A stretch of 64,000 nucleotides of DNA from Sphingobacteriales bacterium (lineage in GTDB: Bacteria; Bacteroidota; Bacteroidia; Chitinophagales; Chitinophagaceae), in NCBI GenBank assembly GCA_004144185.1, contig SEFP01000001.1, positions 806,001 to 870,000 on the forward strand. The letters are read 5' to 3'. The number at the start of each line of letters is the position of its first letter. The stretch's first letter is position 1. Shown one piece after another: positions 35,820 through 43,583 of this stretch. The notes below the pieces were generated by a model. The model was given only the letters and a program-made list of their open reading frames with translations, did no database searches and was not told the origin of the DNA. The position numbers and the translations under genes were made by a program.

Positions 35820-38800
35820 CTATTTATAATACATTCCTCTATTAGGGTCATAGGACTGGATCCGAGCGGTACCATTAATATTTATAGGATATGGGGTCCC
35901 TGCTCCTGCATTCCATCGTCCAATCAACGTTTCAAAATTACGTCCCCAATTGACAGGGTTGAACCATGAATGCATCTCAAAATTATAAAAATCCGGTAGA
36001 GCCGTGACGATGTTATTTTCGTGTAAAATCAATGTGATGTTCCCCAACACCAAGCCATCGTTTAACGAACGACTCTTCAAAAGTAGGTTAAATGTTTGTG
36101 AAGAGCCAACTCCTTGGGGAAAGTCTTCCGCATAAACATAGGAAAGATCAAGCTGATTAATGTCAATATCAACTGCCTTACCTCCACCTGTCCTATAGAC
36201 ATGATTGGCCTCTCCTAATTCAAGGTGTCCATTAGGGTAGCCCACATTAGTATTTTTTCTTTTTCCATCCCCGTCCCCCGGATCAGCGCCACTCATAAGC
36301 ATGTTCAGTTTATAGCCCATCAACGCTGCAGCCGCCCCCATCCACGGATCCCCACCCTGCATAGACGAGGTCGCTGCACCCACACCCATACTGAAAAAAG
36401 CACCCCCTACTTTACCTAGGTTTACTTGGCCAAGCTCCATAATGCTGTGGCTCATAAATGACGATAGAGCCCCCGTTACAAACCCCGTCAAGAAATCGCC
36501 TCCCTGTGTCGCATAATACCCGCCACTGATCAGCCCATGCGCTGCCGCCCGGCCCGCCTCTTTCACAAGGGTCATCCCGCCAGTCACCGTGATTCCGTGA
36601 AAGGCTTGACCAACCCCCCAGCTCAATGCCCCCATGGCTGCACCCGTAATGGTAGCAGAAGCAAAATCGCCAATATTGAAATTGCGGCTCAACCCACCCG
36701 GAGTAAAGGCCGACTGCGCCGTATAGCTCGCTGCACTAATCGCTGCACCAATGGCCATCGCGACCAGGATCGGATGGTTGCCGGAAGGATCTACATACGA
36801 AATCGGGTTGTTCAGCGCATAGGTATAGCGGTTGTAGGCCATCGGGGAAGCCGGATCGCTCACGTAGTTGTCCACGCTGAGCAAGCGGCCCAGCTTCGGA
36901 TCGTACAGCCGCGCGTTCATGTTCACCAGCCCAAACGCATCCAGCTGCTCATGGCCAGTATAGCCCCACAACCACCGGAACTGCTGGGGTGGAACCTGGC
37001 TGTCGTCCGTCGCCCAGGTATTCACATTGCGCCGGCGCCCCCACGGATCAAAGGCCTGCCGGTGCACCACGTTGCCTACCCCATCGGTCAGCGCCATAAT
37101 GCTGCCCAGATGATCGGCGTATGGATAATACAGGGTCGTGCTGTAATTAATGTATTCTTCATCGCCCAGTGCACTGGTCTCCGCCAAGGTGCTGTCTTCT
37201 GCTACAACAGTGCCTTCTGTCCGGCCTCCGATCAGTTCACTCGACCTGTCTTTGGGCACCTCCGGGCCACCCCGGCTTTGTCTATCAACCTGGATCCAGG
37301 CAATGCCGTTGCCACTGGCTACCGGCGTAATTTTCTCCGTAACAATGCCGGCAGGATTCAGGTATAGCACCGTGCCATCATCATAATATTCCTTGGTATA
37401 CTCCAGCGCACCATTGGTCGTCTTGTGCATCGAAAAGCGCTCATGGCTAACGTCATAGGTAAACCGCGCGTCATGACTTCCTTCTGCAATCCGAAGCGGA
37501 CGATGGTACGAACTATATTCTATGTCTTGCTGAACGGTAGGGATAGCTCCCGCCAGGTTGTCGGTATAGCTGATCTGGTGGTACTTACTGTAGTTATAGC
37601 TGCCGATATCGGTCTTGGTCAGGATATTGCCTCCGGTCATCGCATTCTGGCCATAGGTCTGTACCTGGCCGGGCGGCAGGATAGCAGGCGGCGTTCCCAG
37701 ATATCCGGTGATGGTTTGAGTCAGGCGACTGGCCGGATCATAGGTAAAGTCATCATACACTCCTGCCAGCCCATCGGTCCGGCGGGTAATCAGCCCCCGC
37801 TGCAAATCATGGGTAATGCGGTAGTCCTGTACACCGGGGGTGAAGGTGCTGGTCAGGTTGCCGTAGTCGTAGCTCTGAAGGGTGGTTTTGCCATTGCCCC
37901 GCCATTCCTGGGTCGCATTGTTCAATCCGTTTACATCTTCGAGGCGGTAGCGGACCGTGTTGCTGCCGTCCCGCAGTTCGGCTACCTGGCCGTCCTTATA
38001 AGTGTATCTTGCCATCGCGCCCGACACATAGGTCTGGGTGGCCGGCCGGCTCAGCGCATCGTAGGTCCAGTTGGTACTGCGACCGTTGTGATACTTGGTG
38101 GTTTTGAGTCGTCCCAGGTTGTCGTAGAAAAACGTTTTGCTGTGTTCCAGGTTTCCCTGGGCATCTGCCCGGGAGATCGAGCGGATTTGCCGTCCTTCGC
38201 CTACGCCTCCGGAACTATACCAGTCGGTGACAATAGATCCTTCCGGAAACTCCGTTCTCCAGAGCCGCCCCAGACCATCGTACTCAAATAAAGTGGTCTG
38301 GCCGGCAGCATCGGTCTGGGTTTTGAGTTCGCCATAGCCGGTGTAGGTATACGAGGTGGTTCCGGAACTCGGTTCGGTAATCGACGTTTTCCGGCCATAA
38401 GCATCATAGGCCAGGGTCGAAAGCGAGACCGAACCGGCTTTGGTCTGGGTTACATTTCCCCAGCCGTCATAGGTGTAGGTGAGGATACCGGATTCGTCTT
38501 TGGATTGAAGGAGCTTATCCGCACCATCCTTGATCGTGTATTTAATCCGGTTGGCCGGATCGGTGATTTCAGTTGTCAGGTTACTACCCGAATAGGTGTA
38601 TTTGATATCCGTGCAGCCGTGCTGGGTACAGGTTTTGGTGGGACGCCCGTAAGAGTCGTAGGTATAACTAAGTTGAATAGCAGTTTCCGAAGCCGAACGC
38701 TTCGGCATCGTTTTACTCAGTAATTGCCCTTCTACGTTGTATTTCAGTTCGTCGTGCGACCAGTCGGCCGGACCGCTGCCGCTCCAGATTTTAGTGCCGT

Positions 38801-40874
38801 GTTCGGTTTCGTTGCCCAGCGCATTGTAATCGGTGTAGGATGTAGTGCCGGCAGGATCCTGAACCGTTTTCCGAATCAGGCCTTCGGTCAGTTTAGAAGC
38901 AGTCCGCCAGGCCCAGCGTTCGGTAAGGGTGCGTCCATCAGGCGTGATGGTATTCCGCAGCTTTCCGAAATCGTCGTATTGATTGGTAGTTGTAAGGCCG
39001 TCAAAACCGGTAGCCGTGCGGACGACTCCAAAGCGGGGATCGTAGGTACTGCTTACGGTCTGGTTGAAAGGATTGGTTTCATATTCGACAAAACGGTGCT
39101 TCGCGTCGTAGCTGTAAGAAGTTAACCGGGGCGTTTCGCCGGGTGCAATCATCCCTTTAGTTGCAACGGTACCGGTAGGATGATAGGTATACGAGGTGGT
39201 CACCTCTGCCAGGCTGTTGTAAAACTGTTTTTGCGTCCGGACCCGCCCCTTGTAATAGGTTGTAAAACCGATCGTGGAGACGGTCTGTATGTTGTTTTTA
39301 GATAGGGTGGTGATTACCTGTTCCGGAAGGTACGGAACAATGGATGAGGTACTACTGGCGGGTGCATATGTAATCTGGCGCTGGGAAGATTCAATACCCG
39401 GAATGGTTTCCAGAACCTGTGTTAGATTGTTATCAGGATCGTAAGCTTGGTAATAGGTATACTTGGTGGTATTTGAGAGGTGATTCGTTGCCTGAGATAC
39501 AAGTGGTCTACTCATAAAACGACCTGCTGCTCCAATTGCAATTAGTTGGGAACTATCTTTTTGGCTGGAGATCAACTGAGCAGGAGCCAACCCATCTAAA
39601 TATTTGCGGGACTCTTGAATCGTAGGGGCATAGAAGGGAGGCAGGTAATTTGAACTGGCTTGAACTGTAATAGCACTATGAAGATTGTTATTAAAAGGAG
39701 CCGTCTTTTGAATTTCACTAAATCCTAAAAGTCCTCTGCCATCTTTAAGAGCAAGTAAGTTCTTATATTTATAATTATCCTGTCTACGATCCCCTGTCTG
39801 CATAAAAGTTTCATGGCGACTTACAGCGTAAAGTGGGCCATTGATGCTAACAAGTGGATATACACTTGGGTGGTTATCTTCGTAAATATTGGAATTAATT
39901 TTTTCATATTGGACTGATTCTTTTAGTCCGTAACCATTCCTGATACTAGTCATTAGACGGTTAGGCTGTCCAGCACCAATGGACACATAGTGAGGTGGTT
40001 TTGTGATACCAGATTGGGAGGAGGAAGGAATTCCTATCCAGTTCATCACATCAATCTTCCCATCACCGTTAAAATCACCTAAATGAACAGTATAATTATT
40101 AAATAAGTGCTGTAAACCAGTAGGATCTGACTCATAATAATTATGACTAGGTATCTGCTCATCAGTACCAGCTGCCAAGTCATATATTGTAAACGTGTTT
40201 GATCCATTACTGCAGTGCACTCTAATCCGCGCATATTTTTCATCCTTGTTAGGGTTATTTGTATTCTTTATTGAAGTATAAAAGTGTGCAATGTCCGTTT
40301 TCCCATCTCCATTAAAGTCTCCTGTAATAATTGGACTTTCATCCGGCATAGGGGTATAGTCATGCGGCCTCAAGTAATAGGGAAAACTATGTGGATAATA
40401 TCCTGGGGCCACATTGTTAGTATTAGTAGGCGGCGGCATTGTATTAGCGGGTGGAGAACCCATGTAAAAAGCAGTAGGTTGATTGAAAGATATTCCATTG
40501 GAATACCCGATTTCCCATAATTCACTTGCATTTCTGCTTTTGGTTAACACGTCTGTAAGACCATCTCCATTAAAATCACCTACATTAACTCCATGATTAA
40601 TACTAGGGTAGCTACTTATAAAATCTATTTTGCTTTGAAATAGTCCAGTAGAATTTCTTTTAAAAGAAGCAACATAGGTAATTCCATTTTGATAGGTTGT
40701 TCCTACATCATCCTTAGGTATAAACATCAACTCTTGTGCACCACCACCATTAATATTAATAGGTGTACAAAAAGGACTTCTTACGACTGCATCACATAAG
40801 TTATATAAAACTGCAGGTCCCCCTGATTGAGGAGATACCGTTTCAAAAGATTTATTGTACTTCAGTGAACTCAT
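35820..40874 (-). CDS. RHS/YD-repeat polymorphic toxin with family-A tip (A1)
   Basis: A 1,684-residue protein: N-terminal FG-GAP/VCBS calcium-type repeats (FNGDGLTDVL, FNGDGKTDIAHF, FNGDGKIDVMNW), then a long YD-repeat cage region, ending with YADHLGSIMALTDG, DPWGRRRN, ARLYDPKLGRLLS and NNPISYVDPSG. A Gly-rich linker and the junction DPGDGDGK lead to a ~150-residue toxin tip with NFEMHSWFNPVNWGRNFETLIG. RHS cages enclose and deliver their tip. The ATG overlaps the stop of the SpvB-like gene (ATGA), so the two ORFs look like the halves of one TcB/RHS-type protein. The delivery system is not proved. Confidence 0.87.
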   Translation of the reverse strand: MSSLKYNKSFETVSPQSGGPAVLYNLCDAVVRSPFCTPININGGGAQELMFIPKDDVGTTYQNGITYVASFKRNSTGLFQSKIDFISSYPSINHGVNVGDFNGDGLTDVLTKSRNASELWEIGYSNGISFNQPTAFYMGSPPANTMPPPTNTNNVAPGYYPHSFPYYLRPHDYTPMPDESPIITGDFNGDGKTDIAHFYTSIKNTNNPNKDEKYARIRVHCSNGSNTFTIYDLAAGTDEQIPSHNYYESDPTGLQHLFNNYTVHLGDFNGDGKIDVMNWIGIPSSSQSGITKPPHYVSIGAGQPNRLMTSIRNGYGLKESVQYEKINSNIYEDNHPSVYPLVSINGPLYAVSRHETFMQTGDRRQDNYKYKNLLALKDGRGLLGFSEIQKTAPFNNNLHSAITVQASSNYLPPFYAPTIQESRKYLDGLAPAQLISSQKDSSQLIAIGAAGRFMSRPLVSQATNHLSNTTKYTYYQAYDPDNNLTQVLETIPGIESSQRQITYAPASSTSSIVPYLPEQVITTLSKNNIQTVSTIGFTTYYKGRVRTQKQFYNSLAEVTTSYTYHPTGTVATKGMIAPGETPRLTSYSYDAKHRFVEYETNPFNQTVSSTYDPRFGVVRTATGFDGLTTTNQYDDFGKLRNTITPDGRTLTERWAWRTASKLTEGLIRKTVQDPAGTTSYTDYNALGNETEHGTKIWSGSGPADWSHDELKYNVEGQLLSKTMPKRSASETAIQLSYTYDSYGRPTKTCTQHGCTDIKYTYSGSNLTTEITDPANRIKYTIKDGADKLLQSKDESGILTYTYDGWGNVTQTKAGSVSLSTLAYDAYGRKTSITEPSSGTTSYTYTGYGELKTQTDAAGQTTLFEYDGLGRLWRTEFPEGSIVTDWYSSGGVGEGRQIRSISRADAQGNLEHSKTFFYDNLGRLKTTKYHNGRSTNWTYDALSRPATQTYVSGAMARYTYKDGQVAELRDGSNTVRYRLEDVNGLNNATQEWRGNGKTTLQSYDYGNLTSTFTPGVQDYRITHDLQRGLITRRTDGLAGVYDDFTYDPASRLTQTITGYLGTPPAILPPGQVQTYGQNAMTGGNILTKTDIGSYNYSKYHQISYTDNLAGAIPTVQQDIEYSSYHRPLRIAEGSHDARFTYDVSHERFSMHKTTNGALEYTKEYYDDGTVLYLNPAGIVTEKITPVASGNGIAWIQVDRQSRGGPEVPKDRSSELIGGRTEGTVVAEDSTLAETSALGDEEYINYSTTLYYPYADHLGSIMALTDGVGNVVHRQAFDPWGRRRNVNTWATDDSQVPPQQFRWLWGYTGHEQLDAFGLVNMNARLYDPKLGRLLSVDNYVSDPASPMAYNRYTYALNNPISYVDPSGNHPILVAMAIGAAISAASYTAQSAFTPGGLSRNFNIGDFASATITGAAMGALSWGVGQAFHGITVTGGMTLVKEAGRAAAHGLISGGYYATQGGDFLTGFVTGALSSFMSHSIMELGQVNLGKVGGAFFSMGVGAATSSMQGGDPWMGAAAALMGYKLNMLMSGADPGDGDGKRKNTNVGYPNGHLELGEANHVYRTGGGKAVDIDINQLDLSYVYAEDFPQGVGSSQTFNLLLKSRSLNDGLVLGNITLILHENNIVTALPDFYNFEMHSWFNPVNWGRNFETLIGRWNAGAGTPYPININGTARIQSYDPNRGMYYK
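36290..37000 (-). repeat. RHS-core direct repeat, copy 1 (in the full-length gene)
   Basis: Reference copy of the conserved segment found in the downstream cassettes. It ends at the toxin junction near 36290. Confidence 0.87.
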
Positions 40875-42550
40875 TTGTACATTCCCTCTGGCCACGTTGT
40901 AAGGTGAACTCCTGTAGCAACAGAAGTCAGAATTTCAGAAACACCATCCCCATCATAATCTCCTGTATAAGCATATGCAAGGCTAGAGTAAAAATCTCCA
41001 CTGCTTGGATGCAAATCGTCAGTTACTGACAATGTAACGCCACTAGGAGGAAGGATAGAAGTTGTTGTTAATTGACCGCCTGCAGCAACATTTTTCAAAT
41101 TAGTATAAAATATGGTAGACTTAATGTTGTTATATCCTCCCCCTATATCGGGAAACCTGCAAAAAACTGCTAGGTCTTCAACTCCATCTCCATCAAAATC
41201 ACCTACCTGAAAGTTTTCTCTTCTTAGGGCTTTTTTATAGCTCTCTCCATCGTACATCTGAGAGTTGCAAATGGAGAAAAAGGGCTGTTCATATACTTTT
41301 GCAAAGTTGTTATTTCTATCATTTTTAAAGAATCCAATAGTAAAACTGTGTAATTCTGCAGGAAAATTGCTGAAAGGAGGAGGAAATTGACAAGTGCTAT
41401 TCTGAGTCACATTTTTAACTAGCCTTATAATATCAGTATACCCGTCCTTGTTAAAGTCCATAGTTATTTGGTAATCATAAAACTCTGAAGGTCCCGATGT
41501 CGGATCAACATCGCTATACGGCCCCCTAATCCCCGATACAGTGGCGTTAGTTAAACCATATGGATTTGCATTGCTTTTATATTGAAACACTGTAGAATTT
41601 AATCCGGTTCCGACAGTACCCACTTCGGTGATACGCTGTAACATCGAATAGTCGCCATCAAAGAAGTAATTCATCAGGTACGTCCGGACAGTTCCTTCTT
41701 CGTAGTTATAGACCTCGATCTGCTCCAGCAGTGAATTGCTTTTATATGTACTACCACCCACGTAGTACGTCTCCTTATCGGACCGCTCTTTGTAGATAAA
41801 CCGGACCACGTTGGAAGCAGTAATACCTTGGCTGGTATTGACGGTATAATAAATCCTGGACAACCTGTGTTCATCATTCACATTCTCATACTCATACTGA
41901 ATTTCATTCCCGAATGGATCCTGCATACTGCTGATCTTCCAGGTAAGAATTTCACTCCCGGTAGTACTTCGCACACCCGAGTAGCGCAGCTCTCCATAAT
42001 GGATATTGGTTCCGTCCTTTAATACTGCATTAAACCAAAGCGGGCTGTTGTTAAAGGTGCCTTGCTGAGTAATCCGCGTGTAATTCTCCTGCTCCGGTGC
42101 ATATTCCGCATTCGCACCGCCATTGGTACCGGTGAGTACATGCATCCGGGAGCCGTCTATATGAAATACATCATTATTGTTCCACTCGATCGAGGTGGCT
42201 TGTCCATCATGGTAGTAATCATGTCCACTCCGGGAGATGGCACTCAATCCACTGAGCGACCAGCCTTTACCCAGCATCCCATTGCCGCCCTGGCTGTTGT
42301 ACACCAGGGAGAGTTTGGGTACCATTCCGGCCGTGCCCGGAGCCATTTTAATCGGAATCTCATAACTGGCTCCGCCTGAAAGATTGACGGTTACCCCTCC
42401 ATCCAGAGAGCCAACTGGTAAGCTGGTATCTATGGCAGGAAGGGTTGCAAACTCAGGATCATACGAAATCAACTGAGCACAGGCATGGTTGCCGGGGGCA
42501 GCTACCAAAATCAACAGAACAGACAGAACGGAAAAAAACGAACGTTTCAC
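40871..42550 (-). CDS. SpvB/TcB-like N-terminal part of the RHS protein
   Basis: From GTG at 42550 the sequence begins with an ideal signal peptide (VKRSFFSVLSVLLILVAAPGNHACAQ). The SpvB domain follows (GGASYEIPIKMAPGTAGMVPKLSLVYNSQGGNGMLGKGW), and later FG-GAP repeats (FDGDGVEDLAVF, YDGDGVSEIL). The frame stops inside a repeat-rich region and the next ORF continues the same kind of repeats without a signal peptide. Either a frameshift split one gene, or two coupled genes make a two-part cage. An upstream in-frame ATG at 42700 would overlap the preceding gene and bury the signal peptide. The signal peptide suggests Sec export. Confidence 0.8.
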   Translation of the reverse strand: MKRSFFSVLSVLLILVAAPGNHACAQLISYDPEFATLPAIDTSLPVGSLDGGVTVNLSGGASYEIPIKMAPGTAGMVPKLSLVYNSQGGNGMLGKGWSLSGLSAISRSGHDYYHDGQATSIEWNNNDVFHIDGSRMHVLTGTNGGANAEYAPEQENYTRITQQGTFNNSPLWFNAVLKDGTNIHYGELRYSGVRSTTGSEILTWKISSMQDPFGNEIQYEYENVNDEHRLSRIYYTVNTSQGITASNVVRFIYKERSDKETYYVGGSTYKSNSLLEQIEVYNYEEGTVRTYLMNYFFDGDYSMLQRITEVGTVGTGLNSTVFQYKSNANPYGLTNATVSGIRGPYSDVDPTSGPSEFYDYQITMDFNKDGYTDIIRLVKNVTQNSTCQFPPPFSNFPAELHSFTIGFFKNDRNNNFAKVYEQPFFSICNSQMYDGESYKKALRRENFQVGDFDGDGVEDLAVFCRFPDIGGGYNNIKSTIFYTNLKNVAAGGQLTTTSILPPSGVTLSVTDDLHPSSGDFYSSLAYAYTGDYDGDGVSEILTSVATGVHLTTWPEGMYK

Positions 42551-42608
42551 TACAAACAAAAGGGTCAGGTAAAGAACAGAACTAAAGAAAACAGAACTAA
42601 CTAATGAC

Positions 42609-43121
42609 TTAGCGGCTGGTAGATTTAATGATTTTCCAGCTGCCGATGGTTTGCGCTCCTTCATACAGGTGCAACCAATAACTGCCGTCGGTCCAGGCAC
42701 CCATCTTGCCCTGATACGAGGGGCCGCTAAACGTTCCGGAACCTACGATCCGCCCCTGTGCATCATACCAGTGAAAATGAAGCGGCTGATCGGGTGTCCA
42801 TTGCAAATCAATATGAAATGCTTCTACCGTTGGGTTGGGATACACCGTGACCGCCTGTGCCTTTGGAGTTTTGTTTAAAACATCCTTAGCAAGCCCATCA
42901 GCAGTCTTTGACGGGCCGGATGCAACAGACGCGGCACGGCGCATGCCCCGGCCACTGGGATTTTCCGGTTCGTTGGTTTCTTCTCTGCAATCGTAATAGC
43001 GTAACACGCGGTTACCGACTGCATCATACTCATACCAGATTCCACACCGTACGGCTTGGGCAGTCGCCGTTTGAGAAACAACCAATGCAATCAAAAAAGC
43101 AGCTGCAAATACAATCCTCAT
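42609..43121 (-). CDS. Small exported YD-motif protein with T9SS-like C-terminal domain
   Basis: A signal peptide (MRIVFAAAFLIALVVSQTATAQ) leads to a Cys-containing YD element (WYEYDAVGNRVLRYYDC). A ~45-residue disordered linker follows, then a C-terminal domain with VYPNPTVEAFHIDL, YDAQGRIVGSG and GSYWLHLYEG...GSWKIIKS, close to T9SS type A sorting domains. At 170 residues it is too small to be a cage. It is the first gene after the promoter, 58 bp ahead of the SpvB-like gene. A helper or surface partner of the RHS protein is possible. The single YD motif shared with RHS proteins is notable. Confidence 0.8.
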   Translation of the reverse strand: MRIVFAAAFLIALVVSQTATAQAVRCGIWYEYDAVGNRVLRYYDCREETNEPENPSGRGMRRAASVASGPSKTADGLAKDVLNKTPKAQAVTVYPNPTVEAFHIDLQWTPDQPLHFHWYDAQGRIVGSGTFSGPSYQGKMGAWTDGSYWLHLYEGAQTIGSWKIIKSTSR

Positions 43122-43152
43122 TTTATTTAAATAAATTCGCTTACAAAGGGCG

Positions 43153-43183
43153 CAAAACTAAAATAATTATTTATAAAACCAAA
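43153..43183 (-). promoter_or_regulatory. Promoter of the RHS operon
   Basis: On the minus strand TTTG (43183-43180), a 19-bp spacer and TAGTTTTG (43160-43153) fit the Bacteroidota TTTG/TAnnTTTG promoter well. Transcription would begin about 25 bp before the ATG at 43121. The remainder of 43122-43391 is AT-rich, with no further gene seen. Confidence 0.72.
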
Positions 43184-43391
43184 TAAATTTGTTAAATAGC
43201 CTTTACAACACTTGAAAATGAATGATTTAGGTTTTGTATACGCCTTTAGTCATAGCCGCTTTTCGTAAAATCACCTCTGTTTTGAACAAGCGTATATGCG
43301 CCTGAATGCAGCTTGAACGCTGGTAGTCCCACTACAGGAACTATTGGAAAGGGGACTACTCCCAATAGTCCAACCCTATCCATACAGGCAC

Positions 43392-43416
43392 AAAAAAACC
43401 CGCGACAAGCGCGGGT
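43392..43416 (-). terminator. Terminator of tRNA-Lys
   Basis: A seven-base GC-rich stem (43398-43404 with 43410-43416) and five-base loop are followed, leftward, by a T7 run, 18 bp past the tRNA 3' end. Confidence 0.88.
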
Positions 43417-43433
43417 CTCCTTTTTCATCTGGG

Positions 43434-43506
43434 TGATTTGGCTGGGACTCGAACCCAGGGCCCATACATTAAAAGTGTATTGCTCTACCAACTGAGCTAC
43501 CAAATC
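43434..43506 (-). tRNA. tRNA-Lys (anticodon UUU)
   Basis: A 73-nt cloverleaf on the minus strand: acceptor GATTTGG/CCAAATC, D-arm GCTCAGTTGGTAGAGC, anticodon arm ATACA-CTTTTAA-TGTAT with UUU at 34-36, TpsiC arm CTGGG-TTCGAGT-CCCAG, discriminator A. CCA is not encoded (ACCC follows). Confidence 0.97.
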
Positions 43507-43583
43507 GTCCACCTGCTTATCGCAAAGCGGGGTGCAAAAATAAGACGCGTTCCGGAAACACCAAATCTTTTTTTCAGGATTTT

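Noticed and set aside
30936-43121. The repeated RHS segments as a transposable element or CRISPR
   Set aside because: No transposase, terminal inverted repeats or regular spacers; the repeats are coding RHS cores.
43434-43506. tRNA-Lys as attachment site of the RHS region as an integrated island
   Set aside because: The tRNA 3' end faces the region, but no copy of the tRNA end is present near 30.9 kb and no integrase or transposase gene is seen, so integration is not supported.
43246-43512. 88-residue ORF covering the tRNA
   Set aside because: Overlaps the tRNA and its terminator; no coding character.
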